Assembly: GCF_026000375.1 (NCBI RefSeq)
Contig: NZ_AP026708.1
Location: 2,764,001 to 2,828,000, forward strand
Origin: Pseudodesulfovibrio portus
GTDB lineage: Bacteria; Desulfobacterota; Desulfovibrionia; Desulfovibrionales; Desulfovibrionaceae
Reading direction: 5' to 3'
Length of the DNA stretch: 64,000 nucleotides
A model generated the notes under the pieces. That model did no database searches and was not told the DNA's origin. It was given only the letters and a program-made list of their open reading frames with translations. Each line of letters opens with the position of its first letter. The stretch's first letter is position 1. Positions 44,485 to 54,732 of the stretch are shown in pieces. A program made the position numbers and the translations under genes.

Positions 44485-45648
44485 TTACAGAATTTGGTCC
44501 AGTATCCCGAGGTCCTTGTCTCCCCGTCCGGACAGGCAGACGAGCACGGACCTGCCTTGCAGTTCGGCCTTGTTCTCGATGGCGTAGGCCACGGCGTGGG
44601 AGGATTCGAGCGCCGGGATGATGCCCTCGCGCCGGGACAGGGCCTTGAAGGCGTTGAGCGCCTGGCCGTCGTTGATGGTGGTGTATTTCACCCGCCCGGT
44701 GGCCTGGAGATGGGCGTGCTCGGGGCCGACGCCGGGGTAGTCCAGGCCGGGGGCCACGGAATGGGACGGCAGGATCTGGCCTTCGTCGGTCTGCAGCAGC
44801 TTGGTGACCATGCCGTGCAGCACGCCGTTGGTGCCGTGGTCGAGCGGAGCGGAGTCGCAGCAGCCCGGCTCGCCGGTGCCCGCCGCTTCAACGCCCACGA
44901 TCCTGACGGACTCGTCCGGGATGAAGTGGTGGAACATGCCGATGGCGTTGGAGCCGCCGCCCACGCAGGCCACGACCACGTCCGGCAGGCTGCCGTCGTT
45001 GCGGTCCATGAACTGCCGCCGCGCCTCCTTGGAGATGACCTGCTGGAATCCGCGCACCAGGGTGGGGAACGGGTGCGGCCCGGCAGCCGTGCCGAAGCAG
45101 TAGTGGGTGTTCTCCTGGTCCGCGATCCAGCGCCTGAGGGCTTCGTTGATGGCGTCCTTGAGGGTCTTGGTGCCGGACTCGACGGACACGATTTCCGCGC
45201 CCATGAGCCGCATGCGGTTGACGTTGGGGGCCTGGCGCACGATGTCCGTGGCGCCCATGTAGATGACCGCCTTCATGTCGAGCATGGCCGCGGCCACGGT
45301 GGTGGCCACCCCGTGCATGCCCGCGCCGGTCTCGGCCAGGAGCACTTCCTTGCCCATCATCTTGGCCAGCAGTCCCTGGCCCAGGCAGTTGTTGATCTTG
45401 TGCGCGCCCGAGTGGTTCAGGTCCTCGCGCTTGAGCCACAGGTCCAGGCCCAGGTCCTTGGACAGGTTGGGGCAGTGCGTGATGGTCGAGGGTCGGCCCA
45501 CGTTTTCCTCGAGCATGTGGGCAAACCGCGTCTGGAACTCCTCGGACGGGAGGATGGTCTCCATGGCCTGCTCGAGCTCGATGAGCGGCGGCATGAGCAG
45601 CTCGGGGATGAACTGCCCGCCGAAGTCGCCGAAATAACCTTTCTTCAT
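44485..45648 (-). CDS. trpB: Tryptophan synthase beta subunit
   Basis: A 387-residue PLP enzyme joining indole and serine to make tryptophan. LKREDLNHSGAHKINNCLGQ contains the PLP lysine; AETGAGMHGVATT and the phosphate-binding loop CVGGGSNAIGMF are present. Normal length for TrpB1. Forms an alpha2-beta2 complex with TrpA. Confidence 0.97.
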   Translation of the reverse strand: MKKGYFGDFGGQFIPELLMPPLIELEQAMETILPSEEFQTRFAHMLEENVGRPSTITHCPNLSKDLGLDLWLKREDLNHSGAHKINNCLGQGLLAKMMGKEVLLAETGAGMHGVATTVAAAMLDMKAVIYMGATDIVRQAPNVNRMRLMGAEIVSVESGTKTLKDAINEALRRWIADQENTHYCFGTAAGPHPFPTLVRGFQQVISKEARRQFMDRNDGSLPDVVVACVGGGSNAIGMFHHFIPDESVRIVGVEAAGTGEPGCCDSAPLDHGTNGVLHGMVTKLLQTDEGQILPSHSVAPGLDYPGVGPEHAHLQATGRVKYTTINDGQALNAFKALSRREGIIPALESSHAVAYAIENKAELQGRSVLVCLSGRGDKDLGILDQIL

Positions 45649-45657
45649 GGTAAATCC

Positions 45658-46281
45658 TTATTCGTATTCCGCGAGAATATCGAAGACTTCCCGCAGCTTT
45701 GCTTCGTCCTTGATGCCCGGAGCCTTTTCCACGCCTGAATTGATGTCCAGGCCGGAAGGGTTCAGGGCCATGGCCTCGCGTATGTTGTGCGGCCCTAAGC
45801 CGCCTGCAAGGAACCAAGGTGTTTGTATTTCAATATCTTGCAGGATGCCAAAATCAATGGTCCTGCCGGTTCCGCCCTGGCCGATCCTGCCCGCGTCGAG
45901 CAGGAAATGGCCGCACGCTTCCTCAAATCCCTCCAGATCGCGCAACAGCGCCGCAGCCGATGCATATGTTTCCGGCCAGAACACGCGGATGGACCGGTCC
46001 GGGCCGATGCGCCAGCAGAAGTGCATGTCCTGGTTGCCGTGGAGCTGTGCGGCGTGCAGGCCGCAATGCTCCATGATCTCAAGAACCTCTTCGTGGGGCT
46101 GGTCCACAAAGACGCCGACCTTGGTGATCCCGGTCTTGACCGAGGCCACGAAGTCCGGGTCCACGTTGCGCGGGGATTTGGGGTGGAAGATGAAGCCGAG
46201 CAGGTCCGCGCCGAGCGCGGCGCACAGCTCCACATCCTGCATGCGGGTCATGCCGCAGATCTTGACCAGGGGGCGAGACAT
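45658..46281 (-). CDS. trpF: Phosphoribosylanthranilate isomerase
   Basis: A 207-residue TIM barrel. VKICGMTRMQDVELCAALGAD contains the catalytic Cys, GFIFHPKSPRNV is typical, and the C-terminal phosphate-binding segment is GLDINSGVEKAPGIKD. It isomerises N-(5-phosphoribosyl)anthranilate in tryptophan synthesis. One base separates it from trpC. Confidence 0.95.
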   Translation of the reverse strand: MSRPLVKICGMTRMQDVELCAALGADLLGFIFHPKSPRNVDPDFVASVKTGITKVGVFVDQPHEEVLEIMEHCGLHAAQLHGNQDMHFCWRIGPDRSIRVFWPETYASAAALLRDLEGFEEACGHFLLDAGRIGQGGTGRTIDFGILQDIEIQTPWFLAGGLGPHNIREAMALNPSGLDINSGVEKAPGIKDEAKLREVFDILAEYE

Positions 46282-46282
46282 T

Positions 46283-47039
46283 TTAGGCTCCCGTGAGTTC
46301 GGCCAGCTTGGCTCCGGGGTCTTCGGCGGTCATCAGGCATGTGCCGATGAGCACGGCGTCGAAGCCGAGCGAGGCCATTTCCTCGACCTGGCTGCGCTCG
46401 GACACGCCGGATGCGCAAATCCACAGCTCGCCTTCCTGCTTCTGCTTGATGAAGCGGCGGGCCTGGTCGAGGGTGATTTCCAGAGTGTCCAGGTCGCGGT
46501 TGTTGACCTGGATGATGTCGGCTCCGGCTGCGCGGGCCATGTCCAGGTCCGCCTGGTCGAATATCTCGACCACCGGGGCCAGGCCGGGCATGCGGGCGAT
46601 CTCGATGAGCTGCGCAAGGTGGTTGACGTCTTCGCACATGCGGGCGATGAGCAGCACGGCCGAGGCCGGGCTTGAGGCGGTCATGGCCACCTGGAGCGGG
46701 TCGAAGATGAAGTCCTTGCGCAACAGCGGCACGCCGGGCCGGCTCATCATGAACAGGAAGTCCGGGGTGCCCTTGAAGTACTTGTGCTCGGTGAGCACGG
46801 AGATGGCCGCCGCCCCGTTGTTCGCGTACATGTCGGCGAAATCCATGGGGTTCAGGCTGTCCCGCAGGATGCCTGCCGACGGGCTGGCGGGCTTGAACTC
46901 GGCGATGACCGCGCCCGGCCCCTTGGCCCTGACGGCTTCGACGAACGAGGGGCGTTCCCCCTGGTACACGGCGGGCAACCGGCCCTCCACGAAGTCCTTT
47001 TGCAGGGAGTCGATCTCCAGCTGCTTGGCTTCCCTGAAT

Positions 47040-47050
<11 letters not shown>
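46283..47050 (-). CDS. trpC: Indole-3-glycerol phosphate synthase
   Basis: A 255-residue TIM barrel. AVIAEFKPASPSAG holds the catalytic Lys (variant of the EIKxxSPS motif), LRKDFIFDPLQV and IIQVNNRDLDTLEI are the other family motifs. It closes the indole ring from CdRP. Overlaps trpD by 11 bases, so the two are translationally coupled. Confidence 0.95.
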
Positions 47051-48047
<997 letters not shown>

Positions 48048-48051
48048 GGTT

Positions 48052-48624
48052 CTATCCTTTCATGTTCAGGAAGTTTGCAAGCAGCTTGGGGCCGTCCGGA
48101 GTGAGGATTGATTCCGGGTGGAACTGGACTCCGAACCAGGGGCGGTCCTTGTATTGCAGCCCCATGACCTCGCCCTGCCGGGTGCGGGCCGTGACCTCGA
48201 TCATGTCGGCGGCCTTTTCCGCCGGGACGATGAGCGAGTGGTAGCGGCAGACTTCGAACGGGGAGTCGAGCCCGGCGAAAACGCCCCGGCCCTCGTGGAC
48301 CACCATGGAGGTCTTGCCGTGCATGATGCGCCCTGCGCGCTCGACCGGAGCCCCGGCGAAGTGCCCCAGGGTCTGGTGGCCCAGGCATACGCCGAGCACC
48401 GGGATCTCCTTGGGCAGCCGGGCCAGGAACTCCAGGCAATAGCCAGCGTTCTCCGGGTTGGAGGGGCCGGGCGAGAGGCAGACGCGGGTGAGCTTGCCGC
48501 TCTCGGCCAGTTCCAGGACCTCCTCCCGGTCGTTGCGGATGACCACCGGGTCGGCCCCCAGCTGCTGGAAGGCCTGCACCAGGTTGAAGGTGAAGGAGTC
48601 GAAATTATCGATCAGCAAAAACAT
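48052..48624 (-). CDS. trpG: Anthranilate synthase glutamine amidotransferase component
   Basis: A 190-residue class I glutamine amidotransferase. It starts FLLIDNFDSFTFNL; the nucleophile is in PVLGVCLGHQT and the His-Glu pair in GVQFHPESILT. It supplies ammonia to TrpE. Its start lies 20 bases inside trpE and follows GGGAGG, so the subunits are made together. Confidence 0.96.
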   Translation of the reverse strand: MFLLIDNFDSFTFNLVQAFQQLGADPVVIRNDREEVLELAESGKLTRVCLSPGPSNPENAGYCLEFLARLPKEIPVLGVCLGHQTLGHFAGAPVERAGRIMHGKTSMVVHEGRGVFAGLDSPFEVCRYHSLIVPAEKAADMIEVTARTRQGEVMGLQYKDRPWFGVQFHPESILTPDGPKLLANFLNMKG

Positions 48625-50074
48625 CGGTGCCTCCCTTGCCGGTGATGACTTCGAGCAGCACCCGGGCCTTGTTGTTGCATTCAACCCATTCGGCTTCGGC
48701 GTTGGAATCGTAGACGATGCCCGCGCCCGCCTGCCAGTGGCACTTGCCGTCGCGGACCCACATGGACCGGATGGTGATGCCGGTGTCGAGGGAGACCTCG
48801 CCGTCGTCCAGTCCCATCCAGCCGATGCAGCCGCCGTAGGGGCCGCGATCCTGGGGCTCCAGGTCGGCGATGATCTCCATGGCCCTGATCTTGGGCGCGC
48901 CGGACAGGGTGCCCGCCGGGAAGGTGGCCTGGAGCACGTCCACGCCGTCCAACCCGTCCTTGAGCTCGCCCTCGACGTAGGAGGTGAGGTGCATGACGTG
49001 GGAGAACCGCTCGACGTTCATGAATTTTTCCACGGTCACGGTGCCGGGCTTGGAGATGCGGCCCAGGTCGTTTCGGCCCAGGTCCACGAGCATGACGTGC
49101 TCGGCCCGTTCCTTGGGATCGGCCAGCAGCTCCTCTTCCAGCCTGATGTCTTCCTTCACGGTATCGCCTCTCCAGCGGGTGCCCGCGATGGGCCGGACCT
49201 CGAGCTGCCCGGCAGCGGACCGGACCATCATCTCCGGCGAGGAGCCGAGCAGGGTGGTGCCGCACGATTTGCCCATTGACGGGCAATCCGGGAATTTCAT
49301 GTAGAACATGAACGGGGAGGGGTTGGCCTGCCTGAGCCGCCGGTAGATTTTGAACGGCTCGTCGGGCACGGGTACGGTGAACCGGGTGGAGAGCACCACC
49401 TGGATGCACTCGCCCTCGGCGATGAGTTCCTTGCACCGCTCCACACCGGCCATGTATTCTTCCTTGCCGGGGTGGACCGTGGGCGTCCCGGCCTCGGGGG
49501 CGGTCAGGTCCGCGCCCCACTGTATGGGAGCGGGCATGGGTGCCGCGCCTTCGTCCAGGGAGAGGTAGCAGCAGGAGTGGCGCAGGTGGTCGAAGAGGAC
49601 CATCTGGCCCGGCAGGACCAGGCACGCCTCGGCGTCGGCGGGTTTGCACACCTCCGCCAGCTTGCGCTCGAACATCCCGGCCACGCCGTAGCCGAAGTAT
49701 CCGTATAGGCCGCGCGTCAGGCCCGGCAGTCCGTCGCGCCCGATGGTCGCGGAGGATCCGCCGGTGGTCTTCTGCTCGATGGACAGCATCTGAACGGCCT
49801 GTTTCACGCCGCTGAGATAGTCCAGTCCTTCCAGTTTCTTGAGGGGGGCGAGCCGGTCGTCGGCCACCTCCACCACCAGCTTACCGTCCACGGGGTGCAG
49901 GGTCAGGCGGTAGTCGAAGGCGATGAGGGAATAGCGGCCCAGCCGTCCGTCCACCTCGGCCGATTCCAGGAGAATTCCCGGCTGGTCGCCCACCAGCCCC
50001 ATGTACAGGCTGATGGTGGTCTGCACGTCGGCAGGCAACCATTTGCCATGCTGCGTGAGGGTAATCGTATCCAT
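48605..50074 (-). CDS. trpE: Anthranilate synthase component I
   Basis: A 489-residue chorismate-utilising enzyme. The LLES motif in GILLESAEVDGRLGRYS is the tryptophan feedback site of TrpE; catalytic motifs include RPIAGTRWRGDT, MLVDLGRNDLGRIS and GTLSGAPKIRAME. The ATG giving MDTITLTQHGKW follows AAAGGATACTGACA. First trp gene of the block; a terminator-like hairpin lies between it and tyrA. Confidence 0.96.
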   Translation of the reverse strand: MDTITLTQHGKWLPADVQTTISLYMGLVGDQPGILLESAEVDGRLGRYSLIAFDYRLTLHPVDGKLVVEVADDRLAPLKKLEGLDYLSGVKQAVQMLSIEQKTTGGSSATIGRDGLPGLTRGLYGYFGYGVAGMFERKLAEVCKPADAEACLVLPGQMVLFDHLRHSCCYLSLDEGAAPMPAPIQWGADLTAPEAGTPTVHPGKEEYMAGVERCKELIAEGECIQVVLSTRFTVPVPDEPFKIYRRLRQANPSPFMFYMKFPDCPSMGKSCGTTLLGSSPEMMVRSAAGQLEVRPIAGTRWRGDTVKEDIRLEEELLADPKERAEHVMLVDLGRNDLGRISKPGTVTVEKFMNVERFSHVMHLTSYVEGELKDGLDGVDVLQATFPAGTLSGAPKIRAMEIIADLEPQDRGPYGGCIGWMGLDDGEVSLDTGITIRSMWVRDGKCHWQAGAGIVYDSNAEAEWVECNNKARVLLEVITGKGGTDVFADR

Positions 50075-50194
50075 TGTCAGTATCCTTTGGTTACCGATTA
50101 TGTTTAATGATATGGCCTGGGAATGACTTCCCATCCTTTGATCTTCTTCCGGTTTTCATGTCTCTTTCACGTGAATCCCATGACATTCTCCTTG

Positions 50195-50234
50195 AAAAAA
50201 ATGAGGCCGCACCCTTTGCGTCGGGTGCGGCCTC
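50195..50234 (-). terminator. Intrinsic terminator between tyrA and trpE
   Basis: A 12-bp perfect stem GAGGCCGCACCC / GGGTGCGGCCTC with an 8-nt loop is followed on the minus strand by A and seven Ts. It lies 43 bases after the tyrA stop codon and 120 bases before trpE, so it can partly separate the trp genes from the upstream aro/phe/tyr genes. No Trp-rich leader peptide is seen around it. Confidence 0.8.
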
Positions 50235-50276
50235 GGTTACTGACGTATCCTTGGCAACGGCAGGAGCCGCACCCGT

Positions 50277-51047
50277 TTAATATGTTTCGTTACGCCACCA
50301 CCACTGGGCCCGCTCGGCGAGCAGGTCGAGATCGCCGCCCGCAGCCAGGGCGAGGTAGGACATGAACTTGCGCGAGACCTCCTGCAAAAACGGGTTGGCC
50401 TCGGAGATGATTTCGAACAGCTCGGTGTCCTGGGTGAACATCTTCGCTCCGGCGTCCAGCCTGCGCTGGAAGGACGGGGTGACGAAGTTCTCGATGCCGT
50501 CCATGTCCCTGGCGGCGGCCAGGTAGGCGGCGGTGGTGGTGTAGTTCAGCCCCTGGATCAGGGCCATGGCCCGGTCGTGTTCTTCGGGCGTGGAGTCAAA
50601 GCAGGTGTACCCGCAGCGGGTGAACAGGTCGGTGACCGCTTCTGCGGCTTTTGCATCACTGTCGCGGCCGGGCATGATCGCGATCCTGGGCTCGAACCCT
50701 TCCGGGATCACCGGCCCGAAGAGCGGGTGGGTGCCCACCACCGGGCCGGAGTATTTGTCGAGCATGGTCCGGATCGGGTGGACCTTCACGCTGCCCACGT
50801 CGCAAAGGATCGTGGTCGTGTCCATGAACGGCAGCAGGGTGTTCAGGACGTCGTCCATGGCCGTTACCGGGACGCTGAGCAGGAGCAGATCGCAGCCGTC
50901 GAGGGCGGCGCGCACGGCGTCGTCCCCGTAGGGCCGGTTCAGGGGCGCGACCGTGCAGCCGAGTGCGGCGAAGTCCCTGCTGAAGAGACCGCCCATCTGC
51001 CCGTTCGCGCCCACGATGGCGATTTTTTCGATTCCTGCTGTTGCCAT
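50277..51047 (-). CDS. tyrA: Prephenate dehydrogenase
   Basis: A 256-residue NAD(P)-dependent enzyme of tyrosine synthesis. The Rossmann motif is IAIVGANGQMGG, and the catalytic region GPVVGTHPLFGPVIP is typical of prephenate/arogenate dehydrogenases. There is no chorismate mutase or ACT domain, so the mutase activity should come from PheA. Lies between aroA and the trp genes. Confidence 0.92.
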   Translation of the reverse strand: MATAGIEKIAIVGANGQMGGLFSRDFAALGCTVAPLNRPYGDDAVRAALDGCDLLLLSVPVTAMDDVLNTLLPFMDTTTILCDVGSVKVHPIRTMLDKYSGPVVGTHPLFGPVIPEGFEPRIAIMPGRDSDAKAAEAVTDLFTRCGYTCFDSTPEEHDRAMALIQGLNYTTTAAYLAAARDMDGIENFVTPSFQRRLDAGAKMFTQDTELFEIISEANPFLQEVSRKFMSYLALAAGGDLDLLAERAQWWWRNETY

Positions 51048-51063
51048 GATTCAAGCCGCCAAG

Positions 51064-52407
51064 TTAATCGGTGACCTTCTTCCATTCGTCGAAGAAGCCC
51101 GGGAATGATTTGTTGACGCAGGCCGGATTGTCAAGCGTTACGTCCATGTCCGCCAGTTTGAACAGGGACATGGACATGGCCATGCGGTGGTCGTTGTGGG
51201 TGGTGAAGTCCACCGCGTGGCCCTTGGGCAGCCGTCCGGGCCGGATGATCAGGGAGTCGCCCGCGATCTCGGTCTCGGCCTGGGTCCGGGCCACTTCGGT
51301 GGCGCAGGCCGCCAGCCGGTCGGTTTCCTTGATGCGCAGGTGGGCCACGTTCTCGATGGTCGTCGGGGTGGAGGCGAAGGCGGCCACGGCGGAAACCGTG
51401 GGCACCAGGTCCGGGCAGCGGCCCATGTCCACGCTGATGCCCCTCAGGCGGGACGGGGTGACCAGGATGCCGTCGAAGGTGACCTTGATGTCCGCGCCCA
51501 TCTGGCTGAGGATGTCCATGATCGCCCGGTCGCCCTGGAGCGAATCGGCGGCCAGCCCCTTGATCAGCACCGGGCGTTGGCCCACGGCGCCGGCGGCCAG
51601 GAAGTAGCTGGCGTTGGACCAGTCGCCTTCCACGATGTAGTCGGTGGGCTGGTAGCCGGTGGGCTGGACGGTGAACCGGACCTTGCCGGGGGTCACGCCC
51701 TTGACCGAGCGCCAGGGGACCTCCTTCCAGGTGGAGCGGCCTTCGCGGACTTCCACGGTGAAGCCCGCCTTGAAGTCCTCCATGATGCGCAGGGTCAGGG
51801 CCACGTAGGGCCAGGACACGGCCTTCTTGCCGGTCACGGAGATGGTTATGGCATGATCAGCCAAGGGCGCACCCAGGAGCAGGCCGGAGAGGTATTGGCT
51901 GCTTTCTTCCAGGGTGATTTCCACGCTTTTCTTCGTGTAGCCCTTGCTGGTCATAACAAAGGGGAGGAACCCCTCTTTGCCGTCGTACTTGAATTTTGTT
52001 CCCAGCCCGGACAGGGCCGTGGTCAGTTCGGCCATGGGCCGCTCGTGCATGCGCTTGGCGCCGTGCACCCGGAAGGTGCCGCGCCCGGCGGCGGCCACGC
52101 CGGTCATCAACCGGCAGGTGGTCCCGGATTCGTGCATGTACAGTTCATGCGGCTCCTCGTCCTTGTGCTTGCCGTCGGCGTTGCCCCCCTTGGGGCCGTC
52201 CTCCATGCCGGTGACGACGAGCAGGCCGTCCCTGTCCTCGATCCGCGCGCCGCAGGCCGCCAGGCAGCCCCGGGTGCGGGTGATGTCATCGGATTCGAGG
52301 ATGCCGGATATCTCGGATTCGCCGTTGGCCAAGGCTGCGGCGATGAGCGTGCGGTGGGACAGCGACTTGCTGGCCGGGGCGTTGATGGTGATCGGTCCCT
52401 TGGTCAT
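51064..52407 (-). CDS. aroA: 3-phosphoshikimate 1-carboxyvinyltransferase (EPSP synthase)
   Basis: A 447-residue two-domain enzyme making EPSP from shikimate 3-phosphate and PEP. It shows NAPASKSLSHRTLIAAALA, the phosphate/PEP loop YMHESGTTCRLMTG (the common Gly-Asn replaced by His-Glu) and RIKETDRLAACATEV. The ATG follows AGGAGG and overlaps the last base of the pheA stop as TAATG. The variant loop is a divergence to note; the remaining family motifs are intact. Confidence 0.94.
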   Translation of the reverse strand: MTKGPITINAPASKSLSHRTLIAAALANGESEISGILESDDITRTRGCLAACGARIEDRDGLLVVTGMEDGPKGGNADGKHKDEEPHELYMHESGTTCRLMTGVAAAGRGTFRVHGAKRMHERPMAELTTALSGLGTKFKYDGKEGFLPFVMTSKGYTKKSVEITLEESSQYLSGLLLGAPLADHAITISVTGKKAVSWPYVALTLRIMEDFKAGFTVEVREGRSTWKEVPWRSVKGVTPGKVRFTVQPTGYQPTDYIVEGDWSNASYFLAAGAVGQRPVLIKGLAADSLQGDRAIMDILSQMGADIKVTFDGILVTPSRLRGISVDMGRCPDLVPTVSAVAAFASTPTTIENVAHLRIKETDRLAACATEVARTQAETEIAGDSLIIRPGRLPKGHAVDFTTHNDHRMAMSMSLFKLADMDVTLDNPACVNKSFPGFFDEWKKVTD

Positions 52408-53507
52408 TATCGTTCCTCCTGGGTGGGGTAGGTGCCGAGCACGCGAAGCGTGTGGCACTGCTCCCTGATGTCCTGAAGCACGTCCTCGTACCGGCCGCCC
52501 GACATGTCGCAGGCCAGGTCGGCGAAGAAGACGTACTTCCATTTTTCGCCCTTGAACGGGCGGGATTCGAGCTTGGACAGGTTGATGGATTGATGGGCCA
52601 TGGTCGTCAGCACCCGGGCCAGCGCACCGGGCCGGTCGGGCAGGGTGAACAGGATGGTGGTCTTGTCCCGCTTGTCCTCCTGGGAGGGCGACGGGCCGAT
52701 GATGAAAAAGCGCGTCCAGTTGTCGGGCTGGTCCTCGATGTTCTGGGCCAGCACATTCAGGCCGTGCATGTCGGCCAGCTTGATGTGGCCGATCACGGCG
52801 GCGGCCTTTTTCCCGGCCACGACCTCGGCGGCCTCCGCAGTGGATTCCAGGGGGATGGTCGGCACGTCGCGCATGTTGGCGCGCAGCCATTCCCGGCATT
52901 GCCCCAACGGCTGCGGGTGGGAGTAGATGACCTCCACGTCCTCCAGCCTCTCGGCGTTGGACATGAGGCTGTGGCTGATCTTGCTGAAGACCTCGGCCTG
53001 GATGTAGACCGTGTATTTCATGAACAGGTCCACCACCTGGCCCACGGTGCCCTCTATGGAATTTTCCAGCGGGATGACGCCCAGCTCCGCACCTTCCTCG
53101 GCCACGGCCCGGAAGATCTCCTCGAAGTTGTTCTTGGGCGTGAGCGAGGCCGAGGTGCCCATGTGCTCGATGGCCGCGAAGTAGGAAAAGGTGCCCTCGG
53201 GGCCGAGGTAGACCACCCGCTCGGGCCGCTGCAGATGGCGGGAGGAGGACATGATCTCCCGGTAGATGGTGCGCAGGTGCTTGTCCGGCAGCGGGCCGGG
53301 GCTGGAATCCGCGATCTTGTTCAGCACTTCCTGCTCGCGAAACGGCTTGTAGATGGTCTCGCCCGTGGCCGCCTTGTACCGGCCCACGCCGAGGCTCACC
53401 TCGGCGCGCTTGTTGAGCAGGTCCACGATTTCGCGGTCGATGGCGTCGATGTTCTCGCGCAGTTCGCCGAGATCGGGAATGTCGTTCTGTTCAGTCTTGT
53501 CAGCCAT
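52407..53507 (-). CDS. pheA: Bifunctional chorismate mutase/prephenate dehydratase
   Basis: A 366-residue P-protein: AroQ-type chorismate mutase (residues about 10-95, LRENIDAIDREIVDLLNKRA), prephenate dehydratase (about 100-275, VVYLGPEGTFSYFAA and IPLENSIEGTV) and a C-terminal ACT domain (about 280-360, LPDRPGALARVL) with the ESRP motif that binds phenylalanine. It makes phenylpyruvate and also supplies prephenate to TyrA; feedback inhibition by Phe is expected. Confidence 0.96.
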   Translation of the reverse strand: MADKTEQNDIPDLGELRENIDAIDREIVDLLNKRAEVSLGVGRYKAATGETIYKPFREQEVLNKIADSSPGPLPDKHLRTIYREIMSSSRHLQRPERVVYLGPEGTFSYFAAIEHMGTSASLTPKNNFEEIFRAVAEEGAELGVIPLENSIEGTVGQVVDLFMKYTVYIQAEVFSKISHSLMSNAERLEDVEVIYSHPQPLGQCREWLRANMRDVPTIPLESTAEAAEVVAGKKAAAVIGHIKLADMHGLNVLAQNIEDQPDNWTRFFIIGPSPSQEDKRDKTTILFTLPDRPGALARVLTTMAHQSINLSKLESRPFKGEKWKYVFFADLACDMSGGRYEDVLQDIREQCHTLRVLGTYPTQEER

Positions 53508-53521
53508 GATTGCTCCGATTT

Positions 53522-53607
53522 GCCTCCGGCGGCCAAGGGGGAAACCCTTTGAGAAGGGTTTCCCCCTTGGATCCCCCTTCCTAAACTTTTTGTCGCGCCT
53601 TCGGCGG
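53522..53607 (+). repeat. GC-rich hairpin repeat upstream of pheA
   Basis: GCCTCCGGCGGCC, stem CCAAGGGGGAAACCC against GGGTTTCCCCCTTGG around TTTGAGAA, then ATCCCCCTTCC, TAAACTTTTTGTC and a GCGCC-TTC-GGCG hairpin. Same orientation relative to the genes as the hslU copy, with GGAGGC facing the pheA start. Confidence 0.85.
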
Positions 53608-53683
53608 GGTTGTGCCGATGCGGGTGATTCTCTCTCTTCTCACAGGCCCTTGCAACATCGTATTTCTCATCTCCCCCCTCTCC

Positions 53684-53743
53684 CCCCGCGAAGCGGCCAT
53701 AAAAAGTTTGGGAAAAGGAGGGGATGGGGGGGCGGGGGCTACC
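53684..53743 (-). repeat. Partial GC-rich hairpin repeat after the DHQ synthase II gene
   Basis: Only the distal half of the repeat (GCCCCC, CATCCCCTCC, CCCAAACTTTTTATGGCC and the CGCTTCGCGGGG end) is present, inverted relative to the copy at 53522, and touching the stop codon of the aroB'-type gene. Confidence 0.75.
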
Positions 53744-54722
53744 CTTCCTTGATCTCTTCCTTGATGCGCATGCCGAAGTGGCGTCCGGCCTCGTCGGTCC
53801 TGACCATGATTTTGTCGCCCTTCTTCAGGGTGACCACGGACACGGGTTCGCCCTTGTCCGAGACCACGCGGATGGTTTCCGCGTTCTGCAGGAACACCTG
53901 GCCGGACTTGACGCCGTCATCGGTCTTCACCTCCGCCTTGATGAGCAGCATGGGCCGGACCTCCACCTTGACGCGGCCCACGGTGGCCAGGGAGGTGGCC
54001 CCGCCCGCGCCCACGATGAGCACGTCGTCGCCCGCGCCCAGTTCTTCGAGATAGGTGGTCTTGTCGCCGGGCATCTGGGCGTAGGCGTGGACCGCGCCCG
54101 CATTGATGCGGAAGGGGCGTGCGGCCACATAGGGGTTGGACTCGGTCTCGGCGTGGACCAGGAAGGAGAAGGCCGAGGAATTGCCGATGAGCATGCCCTG
54201 GCCCCTCTTGAGCACGGAGATGGTGTCCACGCAGACGCGGTGACCCAGGCCGGTGGATTCTATTTCGGTGACGGTGGCGGCTTGAAGATCCATGGTTCCC
54301 TGCGAGAGTTTGAGTTCGGCGACGATCTGCTTGAGGTCGGCGGCGCCCTCGGGCAGGACCACGATGGTGTCGCAGCCGCGCTCCAGGATGCCCGCCGCCA
54401 GCACGGCCCGGTCCAGGGATTCGCATTCCAGGGCCAGGGAGTCCACCTGGGCCAGGATGTTCTCCACCGGGATGATCTCCCATCCCTTCTTGAGGACCAC
54501 GTCCTTGCCTGCCTTGGCGGCTTTGACGGCCACGTCCTCGTCCGCCTTCTTGGTCAGTTCCACCGTGACCATGTCTTCCGGGGTGAGGGTGGTGATCTTG
54601 CTCAGGGCTTCGACGGCGGCCACGTGGTTCTTGTCGACCATGACGGCGTCCACGCCGGATTCCAGGGCCAGGGTGACCAGTTTCTTGTCGAAGGGGACGG
54701 ACTTGAAGATGACTTTTTTCAT
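53739..54722 (-). CDS. 3-dehydroquinate synthase II (archaeal type, AroB')
   Basis: A 327-residue protein matching the archaeal-type dehydroquinate synthase that oxidatively deaminates 2-amino-3,7-dideoxy-D-threo-hept-6-ulosonate. Conserved stretches are DAVMVDKNHVAAVEAL, VCVDTISVLKRGQGMLIGNS, RPFRINAGAVHAYAQMPGDK and YLEELGAGDDVLIV. It lies 10 bases after the ADH synthase gene, the typical pairing. Replaces the usual AroB route from DAHP. Confidence 0.95.
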   Translation of the reverse strand: MKKVIFKSVPFDKKLVTLALESGVDAVMVDKNHVAAVEALSKITTLTPEDMVTVELTKKADEDVAVKAAKAGKDVVLKKGWEIIPVENILAQVDSLALECESLDRAVLAAGILERGCDTIVVLPEGAADLKQIVAELKLSQGTMDLQAATVTEIESTGLGHRVCVDTISVLKRGQGMLIGNSSAFSFLVHAETESNPYVAARPFRINAGAVHAYAQMPGDKTTYLEELGAGDDVLIVGAGGATSLATVGRVKVEVRPMLLIKAEVKTDDGVKSGQVFLQNAETIRVVSDKGEPVSVVTLKKGDKIMVRTDEAGRHFGMRIKEEIKEG

Positions 54723-54732
54723 GGTGCTACCG

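Noticed and set aside
50091-50186. Small ORF upstream of trpE as a trp leader peptide
   Set aside because: The 31-codon frame (MSWDSRERDM...) has a single Trp at codon 3 and lies after the hairpin instead of before it, so it cannot work as a classical attenuator.
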